Position numbers and translations under genes: made by a program | From: Dehalococcoidia bacterium | GTDB lineage: Bacteria; Chloroflexota; Dehalococcoidia; GIF9; UBA5629 | Direction of reading: 5' to 3' | Length of the DNA: 8,127 nucleotides | NCBI GenBank assembly: GCA_007280145.1 | Contig: QYPU01000065.1 | Span: 1 to 8,127, forward strand | Shown here: positions 6,283 through 8,127 of the stretch, in pieces | Layout: every line of letters begins with the position of its first letter | Numbering within the stretch: the stretch's first letter is position 1 | The notes under the pieces: model-generated | What the model was told of the DNA's origin: nothing | Databases searched by the model: none | Seen by the model: the letters and a program-made list of their open reading frames with translations, nothing else

Positions 6283-7299
6283 TTGGATAAGGCAACGTTT
6301 AGGAGAATCCTTTTTATAGGACCAGCTCTTCTATTGGCTAGCTCAGTGGTAGCTTGTGGGTTGCTTACACCAAGTCCGCCACCAGCAGCACCACCTACGC
6401 CGCCATCTGCACAGCCACCCCCGGTTGCCGAGAGTCAGCCACCGGAGCAATTGCTTCCAGCTGATGAGGCTGCGGATGGTGAGGAATGGAACACGGTTGA
6501 AACCTTTACCGGTGAAGGTAATGAGACTACGCCACCGTTTCACATATCAGGTGCAAAGTGGCGCATCACCTGGGCAATAGCTGCTGAATACCCTGAGTAC
6601 GCTGCTTTTGACCTCTTCGTTCATCCTGAGGGCAGGTATAGTACTCCTACGAAGAAGATTTCGCACTCAGGGGATGGCTCTGGCGATACTGTTTACATCT
6701 ACGAGGGCGGACGGGACTACTATTTCAAAGTTATTGCTGCTAATTTGCGCAGTTGGGCTATTAGAGTAGAAGATGACACTACTGACGCATCCCCCTCCCC
6801 AATTCAAATAACCCGCATTTATTACAAAGGTCGGGACTTTTTCGAGACCGGAAAAAGGCGCTATGAAATAGCTGAAGCTGATGAGGACGAGGAAATCTAT
6901 TCAGAAATTGAGGCCGATGAGTACGTGGAAATCAAGAACCAGGGTGATTGCTGGCAAAACATAGCGGGCTGGAAACTAAAAAATATATCGAGGGGAGGTC
7001 CCTCGTTTATTTTTCCAGTTCACATGCCATGCTCCTGTTCCTGGTACGATGACTGGGAGGATTGCGTTGAAAACTGCCATCCTCCACGCCCTTGTGCGCT
7101 AGCTCCACACCAGAGTATCCGGGTTTACACAGGCGAGGTCCATCCTGAGTCAGGAGGCTTTTGCTTTTACTGTGAGCCTGGTGATATTTGGAATAACGAG
7201 GTGCCTGATACAGCCGTGCTGTATGATTCAGGAGGAGAGGAGGTAAGCAAAAGTAGCTATATAATCCCGGCTGAAAATGGGGTTTCCTCAAGTGAGTAG
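6283..7299 (+). CDS. Lipoprotein with lamin-tail-like domain and Cys-rich insertion, tandem copy 2
   Basis: A 338-residue paralogue of the preceding gene. From TTG 6283 it reads MDKATFRRILFIGPALLL, a proper lipoprotein signal ending SVVAC (lipid Cys25), then a Pro-rich spacer (about 29-60), the same beta-rich middle domain (about 68-164) and a lamin-tail-like domain (about 174-327). Compared with copy 1 the tail has an acidic insert (about 191-210, EAEADEDEE type) and a Cys-rich loop with C250, C252, C261, C265 and C271, plus C294 and C297; C222 matches C219 of copy 1. The frame is open upstream to an ATG at 6076, but that start would overlap copy 1 by 197 bases and bury the signal peptide. 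TTG 6283 has AGTAGG 10 bases upstream, overlapping the stop of copy 1, so the two are surely one transcript. A GTG at 6259 is a less likely start. Probably a surface protein; function unknown. Confidence 0.85.
   Translation: MDKATFRRILFIGPALLLASSVVACGLLTPSPPPAAPPTPPSAQPPPVAESQPPEQLLPADEAADGEEWNTVETFTGEGNETTPPFHISGAKWRITWAIAAEYPEYAAFDLFVHPEGRYSTPTKKISHSGDGSGDTVYIYEGGRDYYFKVIAANLRSWAIRVEDDTTDASPSPIQITRIYYKGRDFFETGKRRYEIAEADEDEEIYSEIEADEYVEIKNQGDCWQNIAGWKLKNISRGGPSFIFPVHMPCSCSWYDDWEDCVENCHPPRPCALAPHQSIRVYTGEVHPESGGFCFYCEPGDIWNNEVPDTAVLYDSGGEEVSKSSYIIPAENGVSSSE
6495..6548 (+). repeat. 54-base exact repeat, copy 2
   Basis: Identical to 5498-5551, in the same reading frame and the same domain position of the paralogous gene. 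The two copies start 997 bases apart. Confidence 0.95.
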
Positions 7300-7386
7300 T
7301 GGCTAGGCATGGATAAGGCAGTGAGCATTCAGCTATAACCTTAATACTATTCCGCTATAATTTTGACCCAGAGGGCTGCTAAAGTA

Positions 7387-7416
7387 TTGCTTTATTTGAA
7401 TCTTTAGATGTATAAT
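7387..7416 (+). promoter_or_regulatory. Sigma70-like promoter for the zinc-ribbon gene
   Basis: A perfect -10 TATAAT (7411-7416) is preceded by TTGCTT (7387-7392) with an 18-base spacer, in a locally AT-rich part of the 191-base gap before the zinc-ribbon gene. Transcription would start near 7423, leaving a leader of about 65-70 bases. A second TATAAT at 7356-7361 has no -35 partner at the right distance. Confidence 0.5.
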
Positions 7417-7478
7417 CGAGGTAATATATAGGATAGCACTGAGAGTAAGATTGGAAGCGCCTCAAAGAAGGCAGATAA

Positions 7479-7486
7479 GAGGAGGG
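7479..7486 (+). promoter_or_regulatory. Strong Shine-Dalgarno of the zinc-ribbon gene
   Basis: GAGGAGGG lies about four to six bases before the ATG at 7491. It fixes the start of a gene that runs off the right edge and has no stop in the window. Confidence 0.8.
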
Positions 7487-7490
7487 TAAT

Positions 7491-8127
7491 ATGCAGCAGA
7501 CAGGCAGATGCCCGAGTTGCGGTTCGCCAATGGCCCCCGGTCAGCGGTTTTGCGGAGCCTGTGGTGCCCAGTTAAGCGCCAACTGCTCTTACTGCGGGGC
7601 GGCCATTAACCCCGGGGCCAGGTTCTGCTTGAATTGTGGGGCACCAGTGGGCGGCGGAGGACCACAACAGCCTCCACAGCCAGGAGGATACCCACAACAG
7701 CCAGGAGGAGGATACCCACAACAGCCAGGAGGATATCCGCCACAACAGCCAGGTTGGGGGCAGCCACAACCACCCTGGGGTCAACCGGCAAGAACCGGCC
7801 AGCCATCATCACGGCCTATGCTGGTAATGCTGCTAGTCGTCCTCTTGCTTGTCTTTGGTGGCTTTGCCTACTGGGCACTCGCTGCGCCTTCGTGGCTGCC
7901 AGCTCTGCCTTTCGGCACCGGGGGCTCTTCCGCCACAGCAGACACCACGCCACCTGTAATCTCGAGTATCGCGGCTTCTGCGTCCGATGGCACTGCTGTT
8001 ATCAATTGGGTAACTGATGAGCCGGCTAGCACTCAGATTGAGTATGGAACAGATACCGGTTATGGCTTACTCTCGCCTTCGACTCCGCAGCACGACCCTA
8101 CTTCTGGCACCTCGGCGGGAGTAATTA
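7491..8127 (+). CDS. Double zinc-ribbon membrane protein with fibronectin-like external domain (partial)
   Basis: The frame is open from ATG 7491 to the right edge, 212 residues without a stop. Residues 7-49 hold two zinc ribbons with four CxxC pairs (C7/C10, C21/C24, C32/C35, C46/C49) and the usual P-G-x-R-F-C spacing. A low-complexity linker (about 54-105) has imperfect PQQPGGY repeats. A hydrophobic segment, about 110-132 (MLVMLLVVLLLVFGGFAYW), is a single membrane helix. After a short Ser/Thr spacer, DTTPPVISSI (151-160) opens a fibronectin-III or purple-acid-phosphatase-N-like domain with INWVTDEPASTQIEYG (171-186), cut by the window end. The expected topology is zinc ribbons inside, beta domain outside. 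Such layouts are widespread in poorly studied Gram-positive-like and Chloroflexota proteins; no function is established. The gene is preceded by its own promoter and by a strong ribosome site, so it is probably a separate unit from the lipoproteins. Confidence 0.88.
   Translation, partial: MQQTGRCPSCGSPMAPGQRFCGACGAQLSANCSYCGAAINPGARFCLNCGAPVGGGGPQQPPQPGGYPQQPGGGYPQQPGGYPPQQPGWGQPQPPWGQPARTGQPSSRPMLVMLLVVLLLVFGGFAYWALAAPSWLPALPFGTGGSSATADTTPPVISSIAASASDGTAVINWVTDEPASTQIEYGTDTGYGLLSPSTPQHDPTSGTSAGVI
7662..7770 (+). repeat. In-frame imperfect tandem repeat encoding PQQPGGY units
   Basis: About four copies of a 21-27 base unit (CCACAACAGCCAGGAGGATA type) encode PQ(Q/P)PGG(G)Y repeats and end in a Trp-containing variant (QQPGWGQPQPPWGQP). 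Units differ by whole codons, so copy number could change without shifting the frame. The product is a flexible linker between the zinc ribbons and the membrane helix. Confidence 0.8.

Noticed and set aside
7662..7770. CRISPR-like array
   Set aside because: Units are contiguous without spacers and encode an in-frame protein repeat.
7572..8017. Antisense frames at 7572-7812 and the +1-shifted sense frames at 7634-8017 and 7636-7827
   Set aside because: They are repetitive by-products of the PQQPGGY repeat; the frame from 7491 has zinc ribbons, a membrane helix and a strong ribosome site.

Overview
The window is a one-strand (+) stretch of bacterial DNA, roughly balanced in base composition, carrying eight supported genes, two of them cut by the window edges. 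The best guess for the host is an uncultured Chloroflexota bacterium, possibly Dehalococcoidia. This rests on overall style: KaiC-like ATPase beside a soluble PAS kinase, Pro-rich lipoproteins with PKD and lamin-tail domains, and a zinc-ribbon/TM/fibronectin-like protein. No marker gene is present, so the assignment is an inference from protein style only.

Left half (1-4218), signalling and motor: the C-terminus of a KaiC/RecA-superfamily ATPase (1-191) is followed by a soluble double-PAS hybrid-less histidine kinase (310-1842), an AT-rich imperfect inverted repeat, a stand-alone receiver-domain response regulator with a near-perfect Shine-Dalgarno (2018-2419), and a PilB/GspE-type secretion or pilus assembly ATPase (2464-4218). 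All catalytic boxes of the kinase, receiver and PilB ATPase are intact. The order suggests a sensory input coupled to a type IV pilus-like motor, but no platform protein, retraction ATPase or pilin is visible here.

Right half (4219-8127), envelope proteins: a PKD plus OB-fold-like lipoprotein (4348-5007), a 269-base intergenic stretch with a possible small ORF and weak promoter, then two tandem paralogous lipoproteins (5277-6272 and 6283-7299) that end in lamin-tail-like domains and share an exact 54-base block. After a 191-base gap with a recognisable TATAAT promoter comes the start of a membrane protein with a double zinc ribbon, a Gln/Pro/Gly repeat linker, one membrane helix and a fibronectin-like external domain, which runs off the right edge.

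No tRNA, rRNA, CRISPR array, insertion sequence or phage gene was recognised. The most noteworthy points are the KaiC-kinase-receiver-PilB neighbourhood, the degenerate c-di-GMP motifs in the PilB N-terminus, and the tandem lipoprotein pair with its anomalously identical core and a Cys-rich insertion in only one copy.
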